Positions 1 to 10,695 of a stretch of 64,000 nucleotides of DNA are shown in pieces. Positions within the stretch are counted from its first letter, which is position 1; each line of letters opens with the position of its first letter. A program made the translations under genes and the position numbers. The DNA lies in assembly GCA_902790215.1 (NCBI GenBank), contig CADAQX010000001.1, positions 62,001 to 126,000 of the forward strand, given 5' to 3'. Below the pieces are notes generated by a model. That model was not told the origin of the DNA. It did no database searches and saw only the letters and a program-made list of their open reading frames with translations. The stretch is from an uncultured Bacteroidota bacterium (lineage in GTDB: Bacteria > Bacteroidota > Bacteroidia > Bacteroidales > P3).

Positions 1-179
1 TCCTCGACCACGAGATAGGGGCATTCGTCACCGACCGCAACTTCGCGCTCGAAATCAAACACCAATTCCTTGCCGACGAGGAGCAATCGGAATACATCGA
101 CAAAACCGCGTGGGCACACCGACCGCTCCGTCGCAAAGCCCTGGAACGCTTCGCCCGCCTCTTCTCATCGCAACTCTGA
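1..179 (+). CDS. phospholipase D-type cardiolipin synthase, C-terminal end (partial)
   Basis: The gene enters from the left edge; the open frame begins at base 3 and stops with TGA at 177-179. The readable 58 residues include GAFVTDRNFALEIKHQF, a following W, the pair RP, and a basic amphipathic end ERFARLFSSQL. This matches the last part of bacterial cardiolipin synthases after the second HKD motif, where a nucleophile-side segment is followed by a short basic tail. Such enzymes join two phosphatidylglycerols at the inner membrane. The HKD motifs lie outside the window, so the call rests only on the tail and on the adjacent phospholipid gene. Confidence 0.6.
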   Translation, partial: LDHEIGAFVTDRNFALEIKHQFLADEEQSEYIDKTAWAHRPLRRKALERFARLFSSQL

Positions 180-223
180 AAAAACCAACTCACCTATCCA
201 ACCCCAAAACCGCAGACACACAC

Positions 224-922
224 ATGAACCAAGCACAACGCATCCAAACCTCCTTCATCAACGGAATAGAAAAACGCGCCCTCGTATGGCTAGCCAAACG
301 CATGCCCCGCTGGGTAAACTCCGACATGCTCACCGCCGTGGGAACCCTCGGCGCACTCATCGTAGCCATAGGCTTCGCCCTCTCATGCCTCAACGTGCAG
401 TGGCTCTGGCTCAGTTCCTTCGGACTGCTTGTCAACTGGTTTGGCGACTCGCTCGACGGCACCCTGGCACGTGTCCGCGACTGCCAGCGCCCCGTCTACG
501 GCTACTATGTCGACCACACCGTCGACTGCATCAACGAAGGCCTCATGTTCATCGGCGCAGGCCTCTCGCCCTTCCTCCATCTCGACCTTGCCCTGCTGGC
601 CTACGCCATCTACCTTGTCCTCACCATCAACGTCAGCATCAACGCCCACCTCAAAGGCGAATTCCGCCTGACCTACTTCAAACTCGGCCCCACCGAATTC
701 CGCATCATCATCGTTGTGGCAAACACACTGCTCATAGCCATCCCCGCCCTGGCCGCCATAGCCAACACCCACACCCTCTTCGGCCTCACCGTCACCATGC
801 ACATCCTCGACTACGTAGCCGCCTTCATCATCCTCGCCATGGCCCTCATCTACATAGTCACCACCATATCCGACGCCCGCAAATACGCCGCCATCGATCC
901 CAAGAAACCCCGCCAGAAATAG
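224..922 (+). CDS. CDP-alcohol phosphatidyltransferase family membrane protein
   Basis: 232 residues if translation starts at ATG 224 (MNQAQRIQ); an upstream in-frame ATG at 110 overlaps the preceding gene and would add a non-membrane leader, so 224 is preferred. The family signature is plain near residues 80-105: DGTLAR, nine residues, G-x3-D-x3-D, which binds the divalent metal and CDP-alcohol. Several hydrophobic segments follow, as expected for a six-helix inner-membrane enzyme. The family moves a phosphoalcohol head group from a CDP-activated donor; the exact acceptor cannot be read. It lies 44 nt after a cardiolipin-synthase-like gene on the same strand, which suits a phospholipid operon. 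Confidence 0.85.
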   Translation: MNQAQRIQTSFINGIEKRALVWLAKRMPRWVNSDMLTAVGTLGALIVAIGFALSCLNVQWLWLSSFGLLVNWFGDSLDGTLARVRDCQRPVYGYYVDHTVDCINEGLMFIGAGLSPFLHLDLALLAYAIYLVLTINVSINAHLKGEFRLTYFKLGPTEFRIIIVVANTLLIAIPALAAIANTHTLFGLTVTMHILDYVAAFIILAMALIYIVTTISDARKYAAIDPKKPRQK

Positions 923-956
923 AAAAAGACGCCCCAATAAAAATTTAATCCTAACG

Positions 957-1234
957 TTTGACAAGTATAACCAGTCGTTGATGCAACCATCAAGCGCCGT
1001 CATTTATTCGATCGTTATTCGATCGTTTTCCCTTTCTTCTCCGTTTCACAAAGGGAAAAATGAGGGAAACATATCGGAAAACGATAAAATAAAGAACGAC
1101 ACAACATCGAGCCCAAAAGGCACACAGAAGAACGTTGGGAACAAATATGCGACACTATCGGAATGTTGAGGAAAAGTGGCGTAAGCTGGCATAATCCCAT
1201 ACAGAATAATAAGTAAATTACGCGCGAAGCGGCA
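957..1234 (+). repeat. dispersed intergenic repeat R1, copy 1
   Basis: This fills most of the 434-base gap 923-1356, where I see no gene. Blocks shared with 14242-14595 include TTTGACAAGTAT, AGTCGTTGATGC, GTCATTTATTCG, AAGGGAAAAATGAGGGAAAC, ATGCGACACT and AAGTAAATTACGCGCGA. A hairpin can form from ATCGTTTTCC (1022-1031) with GGAAAACGAT (1076-1085), with CCCTTT/AAAGGG nested inside. No transposase or coding frame is present; a short open frame inside (978-1169) is not conserved in the other copies. Confidence 0.85.
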
Positions 1235-1356
1235 AGCGTCTCACGGAAAAGCTGAATTGGACGGGAATAAAGGATAAAACTTGTCTAACTCAAGTTAATC
1301 TTTATCGACAAGGTATCCAGAAAGCTTTGTTTCAAATCTGTTGTTGCTTCACATTT

Positions 1357-3003
1357 CTATTGAATAGCCTTCACCAAACGGACAGAATTCCCTTGACTAC
1401 GAGCGAAATATTGGTGGCCGAAATTAACAGATGAGGTATTAAACAGAACAGCAAGAGCGTAATATTTATCCCATGTTGCAGTTCCTGATTTGGATGATGT
1501 CCAATAATAACCAGTCATATTATTTTCGTCAGTACTATTTCCTATCCGCTTGCCAGCGGCTGGGAGGAAGACTGCTCCAGTTGATTCCAATATCGACCAT
1601 TGCGCAAGGGAAATGGCTGAATTATTCCAACCAGCATGAACGTTGTTGTAAATTGTAATAGGATTAGTAATGATTAAAGGCCACTCGAATTCATCGGGGA
1701 AAAGAATGATACCTTTTATCTGATTTACTTGCACTTCTGCGAATTTGATATTGCTAACAGAACCAATTGTAACACCTGTGCGACCATCCAATATATAGTC
1801 CCATTCGTCACTTGTTGGCGTTCTCCAAGTCGCTGCAGGATAGTCATCAATCATATTATATATACCCCAATCATAATTAGCTGTAGTAGTTAAATTAATG
1901 TCATTATTTTTATTAAAATATGCATTATTTTCTGTTGAGAACAGTGTGGGTGAGAAACCGTTGTAGCCACTTGTTGCCCATCCGAACAAGTCTATCCAGC
2001 CAGTATAGTTGGTGTTACTGATTTGGTTGTTGTCAACTCCTATGACGTCGTATTGGTGCTTGGCAAAGCGCCAGGTTCCACCCGTGTTGTTGCCTTGTCG
2101 AGAATATTGCAAATTGCCTTTTGAAAAACGTACTTGGGTGCCGTTACCGTCCACCGTGAATCCTTCATGGACAGACATCAGTTGACCAATGTTTAAGTTG
2201 ACAGAGGCAATGGCATTGTGATCTAGGCTGACACTACTTTTGAGTACAGGGAAAATACAGTCGTCTCTGGTATAAACAATGATGGACAGTTCTGTACTGC
2301 TGAATTCCGGCACACATATGTAAAAATCGCTTTGGCTGTATGAGGAGATAGAAAACGGGGTATTGAAGACAAGAGACACATCGTGTTCCGCATCACTTCC
2401 CCAAGTTCCAAGTTGTCCTTGTTTGGCACCTTGAACGGTAACAATACTGGCGGTAGTGGGGCCACTAAGCATGGCAGAGGATGCCGTGAGGGTGATACGC
2501 TTGAGGGAGATTTCACGTGATGTATTATTGAAAACAACCACTTTGACTAATGAGCAGAGATTTTTGAAGCCAAGGTCTCCCCCATTCGCAGTATAGGCAA
2601 TCATGGGCACATTTATTTGCTGACGGCTGTTGGTATTGTCCCATTGAAACACCTGTTCACGAGACAGGTTGATGCTGACACTACCATCAACGCCTTGATC
2701 GGTTACTATGTCCGCAGGATAGACTGCAGTATAGTGGTTATCATTGTCGCGCAATATATTCGTTATCTGTGCAACTGTGCCGTTAAAAGAGATAGAATAA
2801 TCTCCGTTTCCGTTTATCCATACCGAGTCACCCTCTTCCCATTGTGGAATGTTGCTGTCGATATAGAGTTTCGGTGCGCCTATATAGTCGTCGATTTTGG
2901 CGCAAAGTGTAACAGTGCCACTCTCTTTCCGGCAGGATGTCAGAGCACCAAGCAATGCAAAGCAGAAAATGCTAATGATATGAGTAAAATGTGTATATTT
3001 CAT
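1357..3003 (-). CDS. fimbrillin-like lipoprotein with C-terminal major-paralogue-type domain
   Basis: 548 residues. The N-terminus is a lipoprotein signal (ALLGALTSC, Cys about residue 24). The first half has the habit of Bacteroidota fimbrillin-like proteins: W-x2-GD-x-V-x-ING, Y-x-AVYPAD and FKNLCSLVKVVV. The second half starts near VRFSKGNLQY and has GWIDLFGWATSGYNG, WRTPTSDEWDYIL, FLPAAGKR and YYWTSS, a unit shared with three other proteins of this window and reminiscent of Fibrobacter-succinogenes-major/DUF1566-like domains. It is inferred to be a surface adhesin-like protein anchored to the outer membrane. It begins 6 nt after the small gene 3010-3201, so the two are presumably one transcript. 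Confidence 0.75.
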   Translation of the reverse strand: MKYTHFTHIISIFCFALLGALTSCRKESGTVTLCAKIDDYIGAPKLYIDSNIPQWEEGDSVWINGNGDYSISFNGTVAQITNILRDNDNHYTAVYPADIVTDQGVDGSVSINLSREQVFQWDNTNSRQQINVPMIAYTANGGDLGFKNLCSLVKVVVFNNTSREISLKRITLTASSAMLSGPTTASIVTVQGAKQGQLGTWGSDAEHDVSLVFNTPFSISSYSQSDFYICVPEFSSTELSIIVYTRDDCIFPVLKSSVSLDHNAIASVNLNIGQLMSVHEGFTVDGNGTQVRFSKGNLQYSRQGNNTGGTWRFAKHQYDVIGVDNNQISNTNYTGWIDLFGWATSGYNGFSPTLFSTENNAYFNKNNDINLTTTANYDWGIYNMIDDYPAATWRTPTSDEWDYILDGRTGVTIGSVSNIKFAEVQVNQIKGIILFPDEFEWPLIITNPITIYNNVHAGWNNSAISLAQWSILESTGAVFLPAAGKRIGNSTDENNMTGYYWTSSKSGTATWDKYYALAVLFNTSSVNFGHQYFARSQGNSVRLVKAIQ

Positions 3004-3009
3004 AGTTGA

Positions 3010-3201
3010 TTATAGATTCCAGTCTTGGGTATTTGTTCTGAATTGTTCTCGTCCGAACCCTTCACTTTGAGGGTTGTTGTCTTCAATCCATGTGACGGTT
3101 TCCTCATTGTCGGTTGGGGACACGATCGTTCCCAACTCCACTTTGAAAGACACCATGTGGATGGATGGTGCTATGTATTTTTGCTTACTGTACTTGTTCA
3201 T
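3010..3201 (-). CDS. small protein preceding fimbrillin-like lipoprotein (Y-x-[AP]-P family)
   Basis: 63 residues, no signal peptide. Residues 9-24 read YIAPSIHMVSFKVELG; two other small proteins (17303-17530 and 31730-31939) have the same 16-residue pattern Y-x-[AP]-P-x-[IV]-[HK]-[MV]-V-x-F-x-VE-x-G, each directly upstream of a fimbrillin-like lipoprotein. The remainder is acidic and variable, ending in a tryptophan segment (QDWNL). Function is unknown; I do not recognise a named family. The recurrence with the same neighbour type argues that this is a real gene and that the pair acts together. Confidence 0.7.
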   Translation of the reverse strand: MNKYSKQKYIAPSIHMVSFKVELGTIVSPTDNEETVTWIEDNNPQSEGFGREQFRTNTQDWNL

Positions 3202-3387
3202 GGTGTGTTATGTTTGTTTCAAATTAATTAAAAAGTGTTGGTTTCTCTGGCGGCAATATGTTGGCGTTGATTAATCATGTGTCGCATTCCTATTCTTCTA
3301 TAATCGACATAATTCTTCACCTTTATATTGCCATTAATATCTGATGAACAATTATTTTTTTATTCGAGTCCTCCATCTTATTATTTG

Positions 3388-3395
3388 CAAAGATA
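3388..3395 (-). promoter_or_regulatory. putative -7 box (TATCTTTG) for the 3201-1357 operon
   Basis: On the minus strand this reads TATCTTTG, matching the Bacteroidota -7 consensus TAnnTTTG. It would leave a leader of about 180 nt before the small gene. The -33 box is not convincing. I see no gene in the 292-base gap 3202-3493. Confidence 0.5.
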
Positions 3396-3438
3396 CACTT
3401 TTTTTATGACTTGCATTATTTTTTACTTTTTTCATGAT

Positions 3439-3473
3439 GAAAAAAGGGAGCCGTGATTTGCGGTTCCCTTTTA
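3439..3473 (-). terminator. intrinsic terminator after the double PAP2 gene
   Basis: AAAAGGGAGCCG (from ~3442) pairs with CGGTTCCCTTTT (3461-3472) with one G-U pair and a 7-nt loop. Read on the minus strand it ends in a T-run, just downstream of the stop at 3494. Confidence 0.75.
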
Positions 3474-3493
3474 TGATGGCGGGGTATGGAGGA

Positions 3494-5101
3494 TTAATAT
3501 ACGGCTTTTAGGCTGCAGAACCTGTCTTTGCCGGTGAAGGTGACGATGTAAACGCCGTGGGGAAGTCTGGAAAGGCTGATGGTGGTGTTGCTGTTGACGG
3601 TCTGGGTGCTCATCAGGCGGCCATCGACGGAGTAGAGGTTGAGGGTGCCGTGAACGGGCTGGCCGGTGAAGGTGAGCGTCACGGTGTTATCTACTTGGCG
3701 GAGGAGTACATCGTTGTTGGATGTGCTGGGGGCAATGACTGTATAGCCACGCAGAAGGGCATATTCGGCGCGAGCACTGTCGAGAAGGGCTTGGAAGACG
3801 GAGTCTCGTTGCAATCTGACAAGTGTGTAGGCGGCCACAAGACGGGCGGCCTGCACATCGGAAGCCCAATGGTAGCCCGCAATGACCCGGCTGCGGCCAT
3901 ACTCAAAGCCACGCTGCAGAACGGCATTCATGCTGTCGGGGGTCAGTTCGACCATAGCCAGTGCAAGTCCCCATCCAAAGGTGGCGTGTGAGGAGGGATA
4001 GGAGGATGTTGTTGCGTGGCTTTCCTCTTCCTCCGGTATCAGGGTTGATTCTGCCAGCTGGACGAAAGGACGCTTGCGGAAATAAGAATCCTTCAGACGG
4101 CCGGATCCGTCTTTAAGGATGTTTCTGACGTATTTGAGATAGGCCGCTATGTGGGGAGTTGCCACGGTGTCGAGCTGCAGGTTCAGGCAAGAGGAGAACT
4201 GGCTCAAGAAATGATAGTACTTGCTGGCGGCATCGGCCGAAGCCTGTGCGCCACGGGTGGTACCTCTTTCGGCCTTGGCCATCCAGTGGGCTGCCACATC
4301 ACCTTGATATCGGTAACTGGCAGTATCGATGGGCGGAGGCAGTATGCGGCGGCCATTGGGGTAGCCCACATTTGTCGGCACAGTTCCGTGCCAAAGCAAG
4401 TACTCCACACGGGCGGCTGCCATGTCGGCCTGATACTCGGGACTTGCCTGAAGGCGTGCCACAGCTGCGGACGCCGCCAGTCGGGCTGCATCGACATCGC
4501 TCTGCCAATGGGCCCCGACGATGACGCGACTTTCGCCATACTCCCATCCGCGCCGTAGGATGGTGTCCTGCAATTCGGGAGCCATCTGCGCCATGATGAG
4601 GGCGGTAGTCCAGCCCAGCGACGTGTGTCCCGACGGGTAGGAGCCGTTGCCGCGCAGTTCCTCCTCGTTGTCAAAGGCGCCTGCCACATGCTCGTTCATC
4701 CTTGCAAAGGGACGTTTGCGCATATATTTGGCCTTGGCAGGATCTACAGCCTGGGCCGCCGTCTTCTGCCCGCGGGAAATGAGGCGGTAGATGGCGGGGG
4801 TGGCCTCGCGGCTCACCACGAATCCCAATGCTTCGCTGTAGATGCCGCACATGCGGTCGACGCTGTACAGGGATTCCCAGCTGGCCTGCTGCCCACGGGC
4901 AGTGCCACGCATCGACTTGCCCCACAGCCACTGCTGGAAATCGTCGATAAACAGCTGACTGCAAGTGTCGGGCGGTGCAGGCAGATAGATGCCCGCGTTG
5001 GGCATAGAGTCTGTACTGAAATAGGGGATTGTGTCCAAATTTTGTCCCATGGCACCGACGCCAAGGAAACAGACAAGTAAAGTCAATAATGTCTTTTTCA
5101 T
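3494..5101 (-). CDS. T9SS-exported protein with two PAP2 phosphatase domains
   Basis: 535 residues from ATG 5101 (MKKTLLTLLV...); the frame is open upstream but only through intergenic repeat, so this start with a Sec signal is chosen. Domain 1 (about residues 60-240) has KRPF, GSYPSGHTSLGW and SRVIVGAHWQSDVDAAR, the K-x6-RP / PSGH / SR-x5-H-x3-D triad of class A acid phosphatases. Domain 2 (about 270-450) repeats KRPF and SRVIAGYHWASDVQAAR but has SYPSSHATFGW, Ser replacing the Gly of PSGH. The last ~70 residues, with GTLNLYSVDGRLM and LPHGVYIVTF, form a type A T9SS sorting domain. Predicted to dephosphorylate organic phosphates on the cell surface; substrate unknown. Confidence 0.88.
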   Translation of the reverse strand: MKKTLLTLLVCFLGVGAMGQNLDTIPYFSTDSMPNAGIYLPAPPDTCSQLFIDDFQQWLWGKSMRGTARGQQASWESLYSVDRMCGIYSEALGFVVSREATPAIYRLISRGQKTAAQAVDPAKAKYMRKRPFARMNEHVAGAFDNEEELRGNGSYPSGHTSLGWTTALIMAQMAPELQDTILRRGWEYGESRVIVGAHWQSDVDAARLAASAAVARLQASPEYQADMAAARVEYLLWHGTVPTNVGYPNGRRILPPPIDTASYRYQGDVAAHWMAKAERGTTRGAQASADAASKYYHFLSQFSSCLNLQLDTVATPHIAAYLKYVRNILKDGSGRLKDSYFRKRPFVQLAESTLIPEEEESHATTSSYPSSHATFGWGLALAMVELTPDSMNAVLQRGFEYGRSRVIAGYHWASDVQAARLVAAYTLVRLQRDSVFQALLDSARAEYALLRGYTVIAPSTSNNDVLLRQVDNTVTLTFTGQPVHGTLNLYSVDGRLMSTQTVNSNTTISLSRLPHGVYIVTFTGKDRFCSLKAVY

Positions 5102-5297
5102 AGTGAATTGGATTGAGGGTTCAAGGGTTTGAGGGTTCAAGGGTTCAAGGGTTTGAGGGCTCAGGGTTAAAAAAAATTGAAAATTGAAAATTGAAATTAT
5201 TGCTTGAATGCTTGATTGTGTTAATTCCTGAGTGGCTGGCGCAGTCAAATCACTCAAGCAATCAAACAATCAGACAATCATGCAATCTTCTAAATTT
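5102..5297. repeat. word-like short tandem repeats (8-nt and 7-nt)
   Basis: Runs of GGGTTCAA/GGGTTTGA in 8-nt register (~5115-5168) are followed by AAAATTG in 7-nt register (~5172-5195) and by CAATCA/GCAATCA words. Similar runs occur at 33706-33905. No gene seen. Confidence 0.7.
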
Positions 5298-8105
5298 TCA
5301 CTTTTTAAAGGTTAGGTGGTGTCTGCCGCTGCCGAGGGTTTGTTTCTGGTATCCTTTGTCGGTGGGGAGATGGATTTCGGCGGTGGTGTTGGCGGGGATG
5401 AGGATGTCCCATTCGAAGTGGTCCCCTTTGCGACGCCAGTTGCTTTCGATGAGTCCGCTGACGGATCGGTAGGAGCAGTTCACATGGTCGAGGCCTTTGA
5501 TGGGGTAGGGTTTCAGCATTATCTTGCTGTAGCCGGGGGCCAGGGGCCTTATTCCGCCGAGATATTCGTAGTACCAGATGATGAGGTCGCCGAGGAGCAT
5601 GACGTGGTTGCCTGAGTTCATGGAGGGGTCTCCTGTGTCGCCGTTCCACAGCTCCCAGATGGTGGTGGCTCCTTTTTTTACCATGTAGCCCCAGCTGGGG
5701 TAGGTGGTGTCGGTGGCCATCTTCAAGGCAAGGTCTCCGCGGCCGAAGACGGTGAGGGTGCGCATGAGGTGCTGGATGCCGACAACGCCGGTGGATACAT
5801 GGCCGCCGAAATCTTTCTCAGTCTTTTCGACGATGTTGTCCATTACGTTTTGTTCATAGCCAGGCGAGGGGACCATCCAAAAGGCAAGCGGGAGGATGTT
5901 GGCGGTGACGGTGTTGTTGGCATAGCATCCGGCAACGGAATCGAAATAGCGGGCGTTATATGCATTGGTGACGGTATTGATTTCATTCTCGAAATACTGA
6001 ACGTCGTCGTCCCGATGAAGGCTTGCGGCAAAGCCTCCCATTATCCCACAATACCCGACATAGTATGGCGTGGAGAGGCAGGCGGGCCACGTGATGCGGT
6101 TGGTGTCGCGCGAGTGGATGAGTTCGGGGCTTTCGGGCGGCACACACCAGTCGCCGTAGGTGTCGCGGATGAGGATGCCGTCCTTGAGGTAGTATTTCTT
6201 CATGTGGAGTAGCCAGCGTTTCATGGCGTCGTAGTGCTGCTCGACGGGACGGAAGTCGCCAAAACGCCGCCAAATCATGTCGGCCACGGTGATGAAGGCT
6301 CCCGGCCAGGTCATGTTGTCTGTGTAGTTGCGCCAATAGGCGGGGGCGACATCGGGGAGCGAGCCGTTCTCAAACTGGCTGTCTTCGATGTCTTGCAGCC
6401 ACTTGGCATAGAGGCGGTGGTTGTCGAAGATGAAGCTCTCGCCGTAGTTGCCTGTGGTGCGGTCGCCTGTCCAGCCCATGCGTTCGTCGCGCTGCGGGCA
6501 GTCGGTGGGCATGCTGCGGTAGTTGCCGCGGATGCCCCATGTGGCGTTGTGATAGACGGTGTTGATTATCTCGTTGGAGGTCTCGAAGGAGCCAGTCGTC
6601 TGCATTTCGTCGTAGAGGACGAGACCGGTGAAATCGTCGGGTCGGGGCTGCTGACGCAATCCTGTTATTTCAATATAACGGAAACCGTGATAGACAAACA
6701 TCGGACACCAAGCCTGGACGGCTCCGTCCGCAATGTAGCGGTCGGTACACTCGGCGCTGCGGAGGTTGTCTATATAGAGGGTGCTGTCGGGATTAAGGGT
6801 CTCGGCGTAGCGGAACGTGATGGTGTCACCGGGCTTCATTCCGAACAGGTCTGATGTCAGCACCCCTACCATGTTCTGCCCCATGTCGAGTATCCATTTG
6901 TCGCCCTTCTGGAAGAGTGCCACTGGTTGCAAACACGCTTGTACCTTGATATTGGGATTGGGCTGCGGGGTGAGGAGCTGCATCGGGTCGGGTCGTTGGT
7001 AGTCACTGGGCAGGGGGCTACCGGTGACGACGGGGTATTCGCGGGCAACGCGGTGGCGCGGGTTGTAGATGTCCTCCCGGTACATGTTCTGCCGGTCGTA
7101 ATCGATGGTGGCTGCATCCCACTGGCTGTCGTCGTAGTCGGGCATTGTCCAGTCTCCGAGGTCGAGGCGGGCGTCGTAGGTCTCGCCATCGAACTCGTTG
7201 CTTTTGCGTATGGGGCCACGGTTAGTTATTTTCCACCCCTCGCCGCTGACTATCGTGTCGGTGGTGCCGTCCTTGTAGGTTACCTCCAGCTGCATGAGCA
7301 GTTGCGGCAGGCCGTAGTGAGCGGCATGATTGATGCCGCACCATTCGAGGTAGTTGTTGTCGTGGCGTACGGTGGTGAACCGCCCGCCTGCGAGCGTGAC
7401 ACCCACGGCGTTCAGTCCGTCATCGATGACAAGGTCGGTCACGTCGTAGGCGTTGAAATAGATGCGCCTCGTATAGTCCGAGAGGGTGGGTTTCAGCCAT
7501 TCGGTGGATGCCACCTCCATGTTGTTGATATAGGCACTATACACTCCCAATCCGCTGATGTAGAGGCGCGCTTTGGCGATGTCCTTCTTGAGCCTGAATT
7601 CTTTGCGCAGGTAGCGGGCGGCAATGGAGGTGTGGCCGTTGAGGTTGTCGTCCTCATAGTCGCGCCCTATCCAATGCGCGTGCCAGTCATCGGGTGAGAG
7701 CAGGCTAATTTCAAACCGCTGCACGTCGCTCTCGGTTGTAGTTGTCCTGCCTTTATCCCCGTAGGTGAGGGTGGCGAAGACTTTCCAATAGGCTATGTCG
7801 CGGCTGTGCAGCTCTTTGCCCCCGTAGGGGATATAGAGCATGTCGGACGACTCGATAAGGCCTGAGTCCCATAGGTCGCCGATGCCCTTGCGTGCGTTCT
7901 CCTCTGTGGAGGAAACAACTACGCGGTAGTGAGTCTGGACAACGTTTTTGGCGTTGGACTCATACTGCCAGCTGAAGCGGGGTTGGGCAGTGGCCAAAGG
8001 CTGGCTGCCGTCCTGCATTTCGACGGTGAGAGACGAGAGGCTTACTCTGTTGCCGCAGGCCCCCATAAGCACCGCAAGCAAAAGGAGCGGGAGGATGTGT
8101 TTCAT
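5298..8105 (-). CDS. alpha-L-rhamnosidase, GH78 family, lipoprotein
   Basis: 935 residues, the usual size for family GH78. It has a lipoprotein-type signal ending LMGACGN, then beta-rich N-terminal domains with the familiar FSWQYE, DSGLI, YWKV and W-x-A-x-WIG. The catalytic (alpha/alpha)6 barrel starts around residue 500. DCPQRDERMGWTGD near residue 540 contains the Glu known as general acid in this family; TTIWELWNGDT near 818 contains the expected general base Glu. It would remove terminal alpha-L-rhamnose from plant or bacterial glycans, at the periplasm or outer membrane. No susC/susD pair or other glycosidase is adjacent, so it is not part of a visible polysaccharide utilisation locus. 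Confidence 0.93.
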   Translation of the reverse strand: MKHILPLLLLAVLMGACGNRVSLSSLTVEMQDGSQPLATAQPRFSWQYESNAKNVVQTHYRVVVSSTEENARKGIGDLWDSGLIESSDMLYIPYGGKELHSRDIAYWKVFATLTYGDKGRTTTTESDVQRFEISLLSPDDWHAHWIGRDYEDDNLNGHTSIAARYLRKEFRLKKDIAKARLYISGLGVYSAYINNMEVASTEWLKPTLSDYTRRIYFNAYDVTDLVIDDGLNAVGVTLAGGRFTTVRHDNNYLEWCGINHAAHYGLPQLLMQLEVTYKDGTTDTIVSGEGWKITNRGPIRKSNEFDGETYDARLDLGDWTMPDYDDSQWDAATIDYDRQNMYREDIYNPRHRVAREYPVVTGSPLPSDYQRPDPMQLLTPQPNPNIKVQACLQPVALFQKGDKWILDMGQNMVGVLTSDLFGMKPGDTITFRYAETLNPDSTLYIDNLRSAECTDRYIADGAVQAWCPMFVYHGFRYIEITGLRQQPRPDDFTGLVLYDEMQTTGSFETSNEIINTVYHNATWGIRGNYRSMPTDCPQRDERMGWTGDRTTGNYGESFIFDNHRLYAKWLQDIEDSQFENGSLPDVAPAYWRNYTDNMTWPGAFITVADMIWRRFGDFRPVEQHYDAMKRWLLHMKKYYLKDGILIRDTYGDWCVPPESPELIHSRDTNRITWPACLSTPYYVGYCGIMGGFAASLHRDDDVQYFENEINTVTNAYNARYFDSVAGCYANNTVTANILPLAFWMVPSPGYEQNVMDNIVEKTEKDFGGHVSTGVVGIQHLMRTLTVFGRGDLALKMATDTTYPSWGYMVKKGATTIWELWNGDTGDPSMNSGNHVMLLGDLIIWYYEYLGGIRPLAPGYSKIMLKPYPIKGLDHVNCSYRSVSGLIESNWRRKGDHFEWDILIPANTTAEIHLPTDKGYQKQTLGSGRHHLTFKK

Positions 8106-8390
8106 ATATAAAGGGGTTTCTATTTATCAAGAATTTGAGAATTAGAGAGATTGCATAATTGTCTGATTGTGTTTTGTTGATATGTTGATACGTTGATATG
8201 TTGATATGATGCGAGTCGTATAAACTTATCAACTTATCAACGGACAACGTATTTACACTTTCAAGCATTCAAGCAATAATTTCAATAACTCAGTATTCAT
8301 CGCAACTTGCTGTGCAGTCGTCATAATCTAATCCTTTCTTCTTTTGATAGTGTAACGCAGATTGCTTGGTATTATTGCCTTGGTAATAAA

Positions 8391-8422
8391 AAAGAGTGTG
8401 CCTACACTGAGACACACTCTTT
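8391..8422 (-). terminator. intrinsic terminator downstream of dnaK
   Basis: AAAGAGTGTG (8391-8400) pairs with CACACTCTTT (8413-8422); minus-strand reading continues with T residues. It lies 118 nt after the dnaK stop. The rest of 8106-8539 holds TTGATATG-type tandem words (~8175-8215), a GCGGTC/GACCGC hairpin near 8468-8484 and no gene. Confidence 0.7.
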
Positions 8423-8520
8423 TCATATTTTGGCGGTGTTCTTTCCCGCGGTGTTCGAATCCGCGGAGCGGTCTTTTGGACCGCCGCATCCGCGAGGGAT
8501 GCTTTCTCCGCTTCGCTATC

Positions 8521-8539
8521 GTAAATGTCCACTGGACAT

Positions 8540-8543
<4 letters not shown>
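8521..8543. repeat. perfect hairpin overlapping the dnaK stop codon
   Basis: GTAAATGTCCA (8521-8531) and TGGACATTTAC (8533-8543) are exact reverse complements with a 1-nt spacer. The right arm includes the dnaK stop (8540-8542). Confidence 0.75.
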
Positions 8544-10477
<1,934 letters not shown>

Positions 10478-10557
10478 GATATTCTATTTTTTTATTTTTT
10501 CGTGTTGATAATTTGTTTCCTGGAACGCCCTTTGCGGGCGAATCCGACATCAATGGT

Positions 10558-10574
10558 ATCAACTATCATGCCAA
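10558..10574 (-). promoter_or_regulatory. sigma-54-like promoter for dnaK
   Basis: Minus-strand reading gives TTGGCATGATAGTTGAT: TGGCA (-24) and TTG (-12) in the spacing TGGCAC-N5-TTGC. The last base of each box deviates (T for C, A for C). No TAnnTTTG box is seen nearer the gene. Inferred only from the match. Confidence 0.45.
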
Positions 10575-10596
10575 AAACCAACCCTGACATCCCCAC

Positions 10597-10609
10597 TGAC
10601 AAATTGTCA
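10597..10609. promoter_or_regulatory. palindrome upstream of dnaK (activator-site candidate)
   Basis: TGACAAATTGTCA is a perfect 13-bp palindrome, about 25 bp upstream of the sigma-54-like -24 box. Its place suits binding of an enhancer protein or repressor. Inference. Confidence 0.4.
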
Positions 10610-10695
10610 TTTCCACCCAATATGCACGACAACATATCCTGTCAGGCATGACACAGAGAATTGCAAAGCCGTCACCCTCCCCCGCAAAGAGGGTT

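Noticed and set aside
70-948. 292-codon open frame overlapping the CDP-alcohol transferase
   Set aside because: His/Arg/Pro-rich shadow in another frame of the real gene.
978-1169. 63-codon frame in repeat R1
   Set aside because: Not preserved in the other R1 copies and no start context.
5298-8105. Polysaccharide utilisation locus around the rhamnosidase
   Set aside because: No SusC/SusD pair, hybrid two-component sensor or second glycosidase is adjacent.
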